From IMG/VR virus record IMGVR_UViG_3300005613_004724, positions 1 through 39,227 of that record: a stretch of 39,227 nt of DNA. One strand, 5' to 3'. The notes under the pieces were generated by a model. The model had not been told where the DNA came from. It made no database searches and was given only the letters and a program-made list of their open reading frames with translations. This DNA comes from a virus. A program made the position numbers and the translations under genes. This document shows positions 25,024-33,428 of this stretch, piece by piece (position 1 is the first letter of the stretch; every line of letters starts with the position of its first letter).

Positions 25024-25495
25024 GTTTACCTCCTTTCTTTAGATTTCTACTATCGCCGAATTTACCACCTTCGGCTTCTGGACAATAAGTCCATTTTTTT
25101 AATATTTTGTTTTTAATAGCAGTAACACTTTGTCCTGCATAATAAGGCATTACAATTACTCTACCATCTAACTCTTTCATTACTTTTCTGGCATTAACAA
25201 TAGCTTTATCATCATGACTAGTACTTTCAAAAAGAATATCTGGTTGTAATTGTTTTACATTTGGAAGAGGTGAATAAGTTTCTTGTTTAACTGCTACATC
25301 AACAAACTTAATATTTTTTACCATTTCTAATCGTTCACCAAAAGAAATAATTGGTTTAGGCTTTTTTTCCATAACAGCCCCATCAGTAAGAATTCCAGCA
25401 ATGAGTTTATCGCAAAGTCCTTTGCAAGCCTGAAGATGTTTTAAATGACCTATGTGGAGTAAATCGGCAACTAGATAGCAATATCCTACTTTCAT
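25013..25495 (-). CDS. Cytidylyltransferase, TagD/glycerol-3-phosphate type, 160 aa
   Basis: MKVGYCYLVADLLHIGHLKH carries the HxGH nucleotidyl-transfer motif. CDKLIAGILTDGAVMEKK and ISFGERLEMVKNIKFVD are the other two conserved regions; the usual R-T-E-G-I-S-T-T appears only as PYYAGQSVTAIK. The family couples CTP to glycerol-3-phosphate, ethanolamine phosphate or similar small phosphates. The adjacent OPA-type transporter supports a glycerol-phosphate-like substrate. AAAGGA lies eight bases from the ATG. Confidence 0.85.
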   Translation of the reverse strand: MKVGYCYLVADLLHIGHLKHLQACKGLCDKLIAGILTDGAVMEKKPKPIISFGERLEMVKNIKFVDVAVKQETYSPLPNVKQLQPDILFESTSHDDKAIVNARKVMKELDGRVIVMPYYAGQSVTAIKNKILKKWTYCPEAEGGKFGDSRNLKKGGKHEK

Positions 25496-25538
25496 AACAG
25501 TAGTCCTTTCTTTAAACTTTTATAACAGTTATTTAACT

Positions 25539-26552
25539 TTAAAACAATTTTTCTAATTTGTCAACTGTTTTTTCCCAAGAATATTCTTTAGCTCTTTCTA
25601 TTGCTCTCTTACTTAATTTTTCCATTAAAGAAATATCTTGAAAAAGATTCATTACTTTTTCTGCTGCTTCGATTTGCCATTTATAATCCATTATATTCCC
25701 ACTAATAACAAATCCAGCATCTCCTACTAAATTCTTAATATTTCCACTATCACTTGCTACTACTACACAACCAGCTGCCATTGCTTCTAAAACAACCATA
25801 CAAAACGTTTCTTGAAAGTCTTTTCTTACTGGATATAAAAAGATTTGAGAACCATTTAATTGCATTTTCATTCTTTTTTTACCACTACTTTTACCACCAT
25901 GATATAAAATCTTTGAACGAATTAATTTATCATAGAGAGAACGATATTGCATATCATCCCAACCCCACAAATGTCCCCCACCATGAACATGAATTTGACA
26001 CTTTGACATTTTTGGTTTTATTCTATTTGCTACCTTAATTAAAACTTCCATTCCACCCTTGCTTGGATGTCCTGCATAAGTAATACTAGATTCCCACTTT
26101 TTAACATCTTGGAAAAAACCTTTATTTACACCTGGCTCAATAACAACCATCTTTTTTACTAAGTCAGGAGTTAATTCAGAAGCATATCTATCTCTATGCC
26201 AATCACTTAAAACTATTAAATTATTAATTTCTCTATATTTAACAACATCATGTCCCGCTATTCTTGTTGACCAGTTAAATACTCTTTTAGCATTATAAAT
26301 TTTAGGCAAACTTTCAAATCCAATTAAAACATCTTCATTTAAAGGTTTATAATCATAATGCTGATAATATTTAACATCATCATAAATATCAGGAGTATTG
26401 CATTTAATATAAGCCGTAACCTCATGTCCTCTTTTAGCTAATTCCTTAGCCACTTCAATAATTATTGTCTGAGTTCCTCCAACCCCAACATTTTTCATAG
26501 TATTAGGATTGTAGGCTAATTTTTCATTATTGTCGTAAATAGAAATCTTTAT
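25539..26552 (-). CDS. Glycosyltransferase family 4, probable AUA start
   Basis: The first ATG (26498) would remove the first Rossmann strand. In-frame sequence extends upstream to ATA at 26552, reading (M)KISIYDNNEKLAYNPNT before MKNVGVGGTQT, the expected GT4 beginning. GGGAGG lies four bases ahead, and ATA overlaps the previous gene's TAA as ATAA, exactly where neighbours use ATGA. Motifs: SITYAGHPSKGGMEV (donor domain), FQETFCMVVLEAMAAGCVVV (E-x7-E region). About 337 residues. The AUA call is inference; the family is clear. Confidence 0.85.
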   Translation of the reverse strand: MKISIYDNNEKLAYNPNTMKNVGVGGTQTIIIEVAKELAKRGHEVTAYIKCNTPDIYDDVKYYQHYDYKPLNEDVLIGFESLPKIYNAKRVFNWSTRIAGHDVVKYREINNLIVLSDWHRDRYASELTPDLVKKMVVIEPGVNKGFFQDVKKWESSITYAGHPSKGGMEVLIKVANRIKPKMSKCQIHVHGGGHLWGWDDMQYRSLYDKLIRSKILYHGGKSSGKKRMKMQLNGSQIFLYPVRKDFQETFCMVVLEAMAAGCVVVASDSGNIKNLVGDAGFVISGNIMDYKWQIEAAEKVMNLFQDISLMEKLSKRAIERAKEYSWEKTVDKLEKLF

Positions 26553-27433
26553 ATTACCTCCCTTTTAATATTTTCACTTACTTGTTCATTCCAATAATCA
26601 TCATATCTTTTAAGCCAATGTTTTCCTATATCCCATTTTATCGGAATCCAACTTACAATATTTTTAGGTATTGTTGTTATTCTATACTTTCTTTTTTTTA
26701 AAAATCTATTTCTCGCTTCTTTCCAAAGTTTCTCTTTAGGAATATTATATTTCCTAAATTCTCTCATTATTTTTTCAAAAGGAAAATCTCCTGCGGCCCA
26801 AGACCTACGCATAAAATTGTCTTTGTAAAGCCATAAATGAATTATATAATAGTTATACCAATCTTTTTTTGGATGTTTTGACGAAGTCCAAGGAATCTCA
26901 GTTCTTCCAGGATAAAAATAGGTTTCATGAATATGACTACCTTTATATTCACCAAAGCCCAACTTAAATATTCTTCCATGATTTCCTTTTGACAATCTCT
27001 GATTTGGTTCTCTCCAAAGATTATCAAGACAATGATCGTCATCAATTATGCTTATTCTTTTAGGTCTTAATACTAATGTTTCAGGTGGTAAACTTTTAAT
27101 CTTATCTCTTAAATCCCTACACAACTCTTTACTTAGCATTTCATCAGAATCTACTCTAATTCCCCACTCCATTGTACACATTTTTAAAGTAGCATTACAA
27201 CAATCTTTATAACTTCCATGCCATTTTAAACGATTAATTTTAATTGGTAAATTATTCTTTTCTGCTTCTTTCTTAATCCATTCTTGATATTGTAAAGACA
27301 ACTCATCTCTTTTAGTTGTATCTAATACACAAACTTCTTCTGGTTTTAAATCTACTAAAGACCTAAAACAATTCACAAGATGAGATTTATCACCTATATG
27401 TGTAAATAGAAATACCGATATTGTTGGTTTCAT
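26549..27433 (-). CDS. Glycosyltransferase family 2, 294 aa
   Basis: MKPTISVFLFTHIGDKSHLV is the GT-A start; EWGIRVDSDEMLSKELCRDL is the D-x-D metal site. NHGRIFKLGFGEYKGSHIHE resembles the region after the acceptor loop in lipopolysaccharide core GT2 enzymes (WaaE/KdtX-like). The C-terminus is basic and W-rich. Its ATG overlaps the methyltransferase stop as ATGA. Confidence 0.85.
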   Translation of the reverse strand: MKPTISVFLFTHIGDKSHLVNCFRSLVDLKPEEVCVLDTTKRDELSLQYQEWIKKEAEKNNLPIKINRLKWHGSYKDCCNATLKMCTMEWGIRVDSDEMLSKELCRDLRDKIKSLPPETLVLRPKRISIIDDDHCLDNLWREPNQRLSKGNHGRIFKLGFGEYKGSHIHETYFYPGRTEIPWTSSKHPKKDWYNYYIIHLWLYKDNFMRRSWAAGDFPFEKIMREFRKYNIPKEKLWKEARNRFLKKRKYRITTIPKNIVSWIPIKWDIGKHWLKRYDDYWNEQVSENIKREVI

Positions 27434-28044
27434 TGATGACTTCCTTTGTAAAAAACAGAAATTTCACCAATATCAATAGAATGATATCTATATTTTACTG
27501 CTAATTTTGCTAGTTCTTTATGTGTCCAAACAACATAATCCATATGAGAATGGGCTGTGCTTTTAATTGAAGCATGATGTTTAGATAATGGTAATCTAAA
27601 AATAAAAACACCAGTTTTTTCTTTTAAAAGTCTTTTTGCATCTTCAATTATCCTTTCAGTCATATGCTCTGGTAAATGATCTAACATTATTACCGCAATA
27701 ACTATATCAAAAGCAAAATCGCTAAGAATCGAAAAATCTCGAATAATAGTAGATAATTGATACTTTGATGAATCACTAGACAATTTTAAACGACTATCTT
27801 TTAACATTGTTGGAGAAAAATCTACAGCATGAACAAACGCCCCTTTAGATATAAGGCTTTCTATTAAAAATCCCTTTTCACATCCTAATTGAACAATACG
27901 TTTACCATTTAAGTCGATATTTAATTCGCTTAATCTTTTAAATAATTTTTCTTTAATATTTTTAATAATTAAAGAATCTGCGGGTTTAGTTTTTTTAACC
28001 CAATCCTCTCTTTGTTCTTTAACTTGATAAAAGTTTTTATTCAT
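27430..28044 (-). CDS. Class I SAM methyltransferase, 204 aa
   Basis: KRIVQLGCEKGFLIESLISK is the SAM loop (G-C-x-x-G), FVHAVDFSPTMLKDSRLK motif II, FDIVIAVIMLDHLPEHMTER motif IV and EDAKRLLKEKTGVFIFRLP motif V/VI. The fold is complete. Substrate likely a sugar, from context. Linked to both neighbours by ATGA overlaps. Confidence 0.87.
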   Translation of the reverse strand: MNKNFYQVKEQREDWVKKTKPADSLIIKNIKEKLFKRLSELNIDLNGKRIVQLGCEKGFLIESLISKGAFVHAVDFSPTMLKDSRLKLSSDSSKYQLSTIIRDFSILSDFAFDIVIAVIMLDHLPEHMTERIIEDAKRLLKEKTGVFIFRLPLSKHHASIKSTAHSHMDYVVWTHKELAKLAVKYRYHSIDIGEISVFYKGSHQ

Positions 28045-28871
28045 AACCTAAACTTATTAATATTTAATTCTTCTTTAAAAACATATATTTTATTATGTCC
28101 ATCTTTACTTTGTTTTAATTTAGCAGGAGTACTATGTATTCCATAATCTCCTATTCCTGTTGCTCTATTAACTACTAACCTTGCTCTTTTCATTCCTGTT
28201 TTTATTATTGCCCAGTCTTTCCCATTATCTTGAGAAGTCGTTATCATTTTTATACCACTATTTCCAAATAGGTTTTTAATTGCTCCAACATTTCTTTTTC
28301 TGTATGATCTATCTTTTACTATATTGTAATAAGGCATATATTCTTTCTCTATTATTTTCCATTTTTTAGCCCAACACCCCTCAGCCCAAAAATGTCCTCT
28401 ATCAAAAACTAATTTATCAAGATTTTCTTTTACTTTATCTTCTTTGCAAAATAATCTTAACCCTGGAGAAATACAAGCAACTCTTTTATCATTCTCGAAT
28501 TGATTAAGCAATTTTCTCATTATTACAATAAAATTAGGACTAACAATGACATCATTTTCCAAAAAGATAAATTGAGAATAGTTTTTATAAAGAGTTCTCA
28601 TTGCTTCAAACTGAATAATAGCATTTGCTACATTTTTGTCTCTAATATGATAATGCTTATTTGGAAGTTGCGAATCATGGAATACTTTTATACTCTCAGT
28701 GATTTTACTTTGGTCAGTAAGTTTTTCACCAGTAAATTTACAAACTGCTCCATCTTGAAATAAATAAAAAGATGTATCAGATAAATCGTTTCTTTCAAGC
28801 GATTCCACCAATCGTTTAAAATATTCTGGTCTGTTCCACGATATGATTCCTACTCCAATTTTTTCACTCAT
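28041..28871 (-). CDS. Glycosyltransferase, GT2/GT13-like, 276 aa
   Basis: IGVGIISWNRPEYFKRLVES starts a GT-A fold, YSQFIFLENDVIVSPNFIVI is the E-x-D metal site, and FDRGHFWAEGCWAKKWKIIE a W-rich central segment shared in style with the 19123-19980 protein. The two could be distant paralogues. Overlaps both neighbours by ATGA. Confidence 0.8.
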   Translation of the reverse strand: MSEKIGVGIISWNRPEYFKRLVESLERNDLSDTSFYLFQDGAVCKFTGEKLTDQSKITESIKVFHDSQLPNKHYHIRDKNVANAIIQFEAMRTLYKNYSQFIFLENDVIVSPNFIVIMRKLLNQFENDKRVACISPGLRLFCKEDKVKENLDKLVFDRGHFWAEGCWAKKWKIIEKEYMPYYNIVKDRSYRKRNVGAIKNLFGNSGIKMITTSQDNGKDWAIIKTGMKRARLVVNRATGIGDYGIHSTPAKLKQSKDGHNKIYVFKEELNINKFRL

Positions 28872-29473
28872 AAGTTTACCATTCCAACAATATATGATTT
28901 ATTAAAATTTTTAGACAATCCTAATTGGTCTTGTCCCCAAAGTTCTTTACGGACAGCATTGCTAAAATATTTTTCCAATAACAATGTCCACTTACTTTTA
29001 TTAAAAGCGTTTTTATGCCACCTACTATTATCTTTTAAGTCTTTTTTATTAGGCGTACTAAAATAAAATATACCTTTAGAATTTAGATGGTTTTTAATAT
29101 TCTCTAATAACCTTTCAGGATTTTCTAAATGTTCAATAGTTTCAAAACAAGTAATCACATCGAATTTCTTATGTTTGTAATTACTTAAAGGCTTATTATC
29201 TTCTAAATTTCTAATCTCTAGACAACAATTACAGTGATAAGGAAACTTTTTAGCCTCATTAATCGCATCTTTATTATAATCGTAACCAGATACACTTTTT
29301 GCAAAATAAGACATCAAATACATCCCATATCCAGTACCACAAGCAATATCAAGAATTTCTTTATCTTTTACATTCTGTAACGCCCAAACATATCTAAGCA
29401 AATGCTCCCTAATTGTTACTAATGGATGTCCTAAGCTTTTATCTATTGATATTCTTTCTAATGTTTCACTCAT
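28868..29473 (-). CDS. Class I SAM methyltransferase, 201 aa
   Basis: VKDKEILDIACGTGYGMYLM is motif I (E/D-x-x-C/G-x-G-x-G), KSVSGYDYNKDAINEAKKF motif II, and KKFDVITCFETIEHLENPER motif IV of the UbiE/Methyltransf_11 group. GIFYFSTPNKKDLKDN matches the post-IV strand. Small-molecule or glycan methylation likely. Overlaps both neighbours by ATGA. Confidence 0.9.
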   Translation of the reverse strand: MSETLERISIDKSLGHPLVTIREHLLRYVWALQNVKDKEILDIACGTGYGMYLMSYFAKSVSGYDYNKDAINEAKKFPYHCNCCLEIRNLEDNKPLSNYKHKKFDVITCFETIEHLENPERLLENIKNHLNSKGIFYFSTPNKKDLKDNSRWHKNAFNKSKWTLLLEKYFSNAVRKELWGQDQLGLSKNFNKSYIVGMVNL

Positions 29474-31782
29474 TTTGGTTTATATGCTATTACTGACAAA
29501 GCAAATTTTCTATGTTTTGGTTGTTTAGTAAAACTTACTCTTACAAAATTAATTTTTGATAAGATTTTATCTAATGTACGAAAAGTCCAACCGTGTTGAT
29601 AATAATCTAATTCATATTCTTGATTGCCATATATCTTATTCAATAACTTTTCATCTTGAGTACTAATAAACATTCTCATTATTTTATCTAAATCAGGAAC
29701 ATGAATTTCTAATTTTCCTCCTGGTTTTAAACACCTAAACCATTCTCTTAACGCTTTCTCAGCTTCTTCTTTAGACAAACATTGAAGCATATAACAAGAA
29801 CATATATTAGACAAACTATTAGAGGCAAAAGGAAGAAGTCTTGCATCATTTTGATACTTAACTCCTTTAAGTTTTCTTAAATCTACTTGAATATATTTTG
29901 GATAAAGAGGATGTTCTCCTCCTCCTATTTCTACATCTTTTACACTACCTATTTTTAACACATTTATCATTTTAGACATTTTTGGTAATTTTTTCATCTT
30001 TTTATCCCAAAGTTTATGAAATAATTTTTTATTAACCTGACTTATTTTTTTAAATTTTGTTCTATCCTTTTTTTGAATAAGAATTTGAGTCTTTCCTTCA
30101 TAATGAATTAATTTTGCATCATGATTTACAAATACTTTCCAACCCTTTTCTCTTAATCTAAAACATAAATCAATATCTTCATAATATCCCCTTGTAAATT
30201 TCTCATTTAACTTTCCCAATTTCTTTCTAACCAACATACAAGCACCCGTTACCGCACCCACTTCTTGAATTCCCAAGTTTTTTACAAGTTTATCTTTTAT
30301 ACGCCCTCCTATATGTTTGGGTTCTCCATTTCTAATTTCAACGCCAGCATGTTGTACTATCCATTCCCTTTTAGGATTCTTTGGAAAATATAATCTTGCT
30401 CCTACCGCACCAGCTTTAGGATTTGTTTCTAAAACATCTACCATTCTTTCAAGCCATCCCCATTGTGGCAAGGTGTCATTATTAAGATAACAAACATATG
30501 GTTTTGTTGTTTTTGCTAAACCAATATTATTTGCTTTAGCAAAACCAAGATTTTTCTTATTAAAAATAGTTTTAATATTTTTAAACTTCTTTTTTAATTT
30601 TTGAAAAACAGCTTTTGTATTATCGGTTGAAGCATTGTCAATTAATATTAATTCAAAACCAGTAGGAGTAACTTTATAAAGTCTTTCAACACATTCTCTT
30701 GTATATTTACTATTATTATGACAGAGAATAATAATACTAACTTTATCTGTTTTAGTTATAACTGAATAAAGTTTTTGTTTAATATTTTCTTCATTAAAAT
30801 ATTCTGCTCTCTCAATTGCCTTTTTTGACAACTGATTTAAGAATTTTTTATCTTTTATTAATCCTTCTGTTGCCTTTTTTAATTCTGTTATATTTTTAAC
30901 AAAAATACCATTTACTCCATTTGTAAAGATTTCCTTTACTCCACCCGTATTTAAACAAACAGGAACTGCTCCTGAAGCCATAGCCTCTACAATTGTCATC
31001 CCAAAATGTTCTTGAGCGCCTGCTTCATTTGGCATAGTAATACCTGTCAAATGCCAATAAATCTTTGCTTCTCCATAAAGTTTCTTTAATTGTTTAAATG
31101 GAAGATTTTTAAAAAAACGGACAGGATAACCACTAGCAAGAAGTTTTAATTCATTATAATAAGTTGGACTTTGAACTTGTCCTACAATATAAAACCACCA
31201 ATCTTTTAACCCCTCATCGCACATTTTTTTAAATGTTTTAATCATTTGTCTATGTCCTTTATCTGCTTCTGAAACAGGAGGAGTAATTCTGCTTACATGA
31301 ATAATGGTATTTGTTTTTTTTATTGATTTTAATTTAGAGGTATTAATTGGAGGATAAACGACATGAATTTTTTTAGCATCTTTTTTCCACCTTTGAATAA
31401 TATTCTTTTTTGTATATTCTGAATTAGCTAAAAATTCATAATCACTTGGTATAGGAAAGAAAAATTGAGGAAAGAAAACGAGCATATATTTTTTAAAGGC
31501 ATTTGTTTTTTCTGCTTTCCAATGAGATATATTTAAAAATATATACTTATATTTTTCTCCTATTCCCTTGGAATATCTTTGAAAAGTCAGTCCATCTATA
31601 TCTAAATTAAGAAATATCTTCATCCATTCTTTAGTTTTTGGATTGCCAGGAATATAAACATCAATATCATAATATTTTTTCAAATATTCCAGAAATTTAA
31701 ACGAATGAACTGTTCCACCTCCCAATAAGTCATAATGGTCATTTAATACACCGCACTTAATTTTAGGAAAAAAGTTTTTCAT
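29470..31782 (-). CDS. Three-domain fusion GT4-GT2-methyltransferase, 770 aa
   Basis: Start ATG 31782 overlaps the upstream stop (ATGA); a TTG two codons earlier is unlikely. Residues 1-345 are a GT4 domain (GVLNDHYDLLGGGTVHSFKF, IIHVSRITPPVSEADKGH, EHFGMTIVEAMASGAVPVCL). Residues 350-600 are GT2 (VSIIILCHNNSKYTRECVER, ELILIDNASTDNTKAVF, YVCYLNNDTLPQWGW, FTRGYYEDIDLCFRLREKGW). Residues 615-770 are a methyltransferase-like domain (KDVEIGGGEHPLYPKYIQVD, WFRCLKPGGKLEIHVPD). One chain could add two sugars and methylate the product, capping it. Order of action is inferred. Confidence 0.92.
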   Translation of the reverse strand: MKNFFPKIKCGVLNDHYDLLGGGTVHSFKFLEYLKKYYDIDVYIPGNPKTKEWMKIFLNLDIDGLTFQRYSKGIGEKYKYIFLNISHWKAEKTNAFKKYMLVFFPQFFFPIPSDYEFLANSEYTKKNIIQRWKKDAKKIHVVYPPINTSKLKSIKKTNTIIHVSRITPPVSEADKGHRQMIKTFKKMCDEGLKDWWFYIVGQVQSPTYYNELKLLASGYPVRFFKNLPFKQLKKLYGEAKIYWHLTGITMPNEAGAQEHFGMTIVEAMASGAVPVCLNTGGVKEIFTNGVNGIFVKNITELKKATEGLIKDKKFLNQLSKKAIERAEYFNEENIKQKLYSVITKTDKVSIIILCHNNSKYTRECVERLYKVTPTGFELILIDNASTDNTKAVFQKLKKKFKNIKTIFNKKNLGFAKANNIGLAKTTKPYVCYLNNDTLPQWGWLERMVDVLETNPKAGAVGARLYFPKNPKREWIVQHAGVEIRNGEPKHIGGRIKDKLVKNLGIQEVGAVTGACMLVRKKLGKLNEKFTRGYYEDIDLCFRLREKGWKVFVNHDAKLIHYEGKTQILIQKKDRTKFKKISQVNKKLFHKLWDKKMKKLPKMSKMINVLKIGSVKDVEIGGGEHPLYPKYIQVDLRKLKGVKYQNDARLLPFASNSLSNICSCYMLQCLSKEEAEKALREWFRCLKPGGKLEIHVPDLDKIMRMFISTQDEKLLNKIYGNQEYELDYYQHGWTFRTLDKILSKINFVRVSFTKQPKHRKFALSVIAYKPK

Positions 31783-32303
31783 ACCCAATTAATTTTGCCG
31801 CTAACATTTCTATCTCTTCTCACCAGTCCTTCATCTTGAGGAGTAGGTGCAGATGGTCCACCAGAATCTCTTTGGTCAACTAATTTTTTTATTTTTGCTC
31901 CCAATTTTGTTGCTCCACCAGTACGTCTTGGTGGATGCATTACATTTGAAATTGCTTTATCTAATTTAGGGTCAATTTTACCCGCAGTTGGTCTAGCAAC
32001 TGACCTAATAACTGGCACTTGTTCGCCCAATGCTCTTTTATAACCACAATTAGGACAATTATAGCCAGTAGTAGGATTAAAAAATAGTCTTTCCTCACAT
32101 TGAGGACAAAATTGGTCAGGATATAATTCTTTTTGAACTAATTGAAAGAGGTCTTTTTTTAATTTTATTCTATTCTCCTCATCTATTTCAACTACTTTAT
32201 CAACAACAATATTGATTCTGTCTTTTAATGTTGTTTGTTTTACCTTTGTTTCTATTATTTTTTCTATTTTTGGTTTTTTTACTTTTGCTTTTTCCTTTTT
32301 CAT
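31779..32303 (-). CDS. Zinc-ribbon protein with charged N-terminus, 174 aa
   Basis: The first 60 residues are lysine-rich and helical; CPQCEERLFFNPTTGYNCPN with C-G after it gives a CxxC...CxxC ribbon at about 70-90. The last 80 residues are low-complexity, basic and proline/glycine-rich (HPPRRTGGATKLGAKIKK). AAGGAG is six bases from the ATG. Family not recognised; a nucleic-acid-binding or virion role is possible. Confidence 0.65.
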   Translation of the reverse strand: MKKEKAKVKKPKIEKIIETKVKQTTLKDRINIVVDKVVEIDEENRIKLKKDLFQLVQKELYPDQFCPQCEERLFFNPTTGYNCPNCGYKRALGEQVPVIRSVARPTAGKIDPKLDKAISNVMHPPRRTGGATKLGAKIKKLVDQRDSGGPSAPTPQDEGLVRRDRNVSGKINWV

Positions 32304-32339
32304 AAGCTTCTCCTTTTACTAAAATTATTATATCCTATT

Positions 32340-32663
32340 TTACTCTATAGGTAAATGGGCATTAGGATCATTAACAGCATCAACCATTCTCCTAAAAAAT
32401 TTATCATAGGGTTCTGCTTTTATTATATTTTTTACTTCTTTCTTTTCCTTTTTTGTTGGTAATTCTTTTTTAATATTAATAACTGTACCCGTAAATCTTT
32501 CTGGATCAACTTTTACATTGTCTGGTATCAATCCTTTTACAAAATCAGGAGAACTTCTTTTAACTTCAACTTGACTAGCAATACAGAAGAATTTACCATT
32601 TATAAATATTTGAGTCGGTGTTTTTAATGTAATGTCTATTTTACCTCCAATTTTTTGTTCCAA
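32340..32663 (-). CDS. Hypothetical protein, about 99-107 aa, uncertain start
   Basis: A TTG at 32663 gives 107 residues but has no ribosome site. GGAGG at about 32651-32647 is four bases ahead of an in-frame ATA (32639), which overlaps the endonuclease stop as ATAG; this would give 99 residues beginning (M)DITLKTPTQIFINGK. The first 50 residues are beta-rich (TPTQIFINGKFFCIASQVEV), the rest basic with a helical end (YDKFFRRMVDAVNDP). No family recognised. The inserted LAGLIDADG gene may have replaced its original start region. Confidence 0.55.
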   Translation of the reverse strand: MEQKIGGKIDITLKTPTQIFINGKFFCIASQVEVKRSSPDFVKGLIPDNVKVDPERFTGTVINIKKELPTKKEKKEVKNIIKAEPYDKFFRRMVDAVNDPNAHLPIE

Positions 32664-33382
32664 GCAATATGTCCCTTTTTAAACTCAGTTTTTGGTGAAT
32701 AATGTTTTCCTTTATGAAATTCTTTAATATCTATTTTATTTCTCAATAATTTTTCTATCTTTATCAATTTATTATATTTTCTTTGAAGATATATTTCCTT
32801 TTTGTTCTTATACATCCATCTTGGAAAATCCAATCCTGTAATTCGTAGTATATAAGCAGTTTTATATGCATTATGGGATACTTTTTGTGACTTGAATCCC
32901 GTTTCTATCAATTTGTTCCTTAATGTCTTTAAAAAAGATTTACTTCCGCTACAAAAACTTGTCATTAAACTTCCTGCATATTTAGGATTATAATAATTTC
33001 TTCTATGAACAAAGCATCCGTCTCCTTCAAAATAACCTCTAATAAAATCCTGAAGATATTCAGAAGGAACTTCAGGAAATGTCATTGTTTTTGATTTTCT
33101 AGGAGTTAATCCTAATTTAAGTAATGCACTAAATAATTGTTTATTTCTAAGTGAAAATCTATATGAATATCCTTTTTTTATTTTTCTTTTAAGAATTTTA
33201 TTATCAGCATTTAACAACTTTTTTAAAGTTTCAACAATTTCTTTATCTTTTAGTTCTAAATGGAACGAACCACTATTAATTAAATATCCATCAGCATACA
33301 TCCATCCTAATATCCAAACCATTGATTTCGACCAATTATTGAAAAATCTGACATTGAGATTTTTATTAAAGCCATGTTTCAT
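32636..33382 (-). CDS. Two-motif LAGLIDADG homing endonuclease, 248 aa
   Basis: Motif 1 MVWILGWMYADGYL near residue 21 and motif 2 LQDFIRGYFEGDGCF near residue 109 each end with an acidic residue, so this is a monomeric two-motif enzyme. SGSFHLELKDKEIVETLKK and SFCSGSKSFLKTLRNKL are the matching repeat parts. The C-terminal KGKHYSPKTEFKKGHIAWNK is NUMOD-like and basic. Free-standing; its last codons contain the ribosome site of the next gene. Preceded by its own sigma70-type promoter; no ribosome site. Confidence 0.92.
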   Translation of the reverse strand: MKHGFNKNLNVRFFNNWSKSMVWILGWMYADGYLINSGSFHLELKDKEIVETLKKLLNADNKILKRKIKKGYSYRFSLRNKQLFSALLKLGLTPRKSKTMTFPEVPSEYLQDFIRGYFEGDGCFVHRRNYYNPKYAGSLMTSFCSGSKSFLKTLRNKLIETGFKSQKVSHNAYKTAYILRITGLDFPRWMYKNKKEIYLQRKYNKLIKIEKLLRNKIDIKEFHKGKHYSPKTEFKKGHIAWNKKLEVK

Positions 33383-33417
33383 ATTAAAATTATATAATAA
33401 GCTGGAGATTTAATCAA
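33382..33417 (-). promoter_or_regulatory. Leaderless promoter of the LAGLIDADG gene
   Basis: -35 TTGATT (33417-33412), 17 bp, -10 TATAAT (33394-33389), then six bases to ATG 33382, so a start seven bases after the -10 box falls on the A of AUG. TATTA (33399-33395) and TAATA (33386-33382) flank an 8-base loop with the -10 box, a weak version of the hairpin seen at the other two endonuclease genes. Confidence 0.7.
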
Positions 33418-33428
33418 CGATGTCCATT

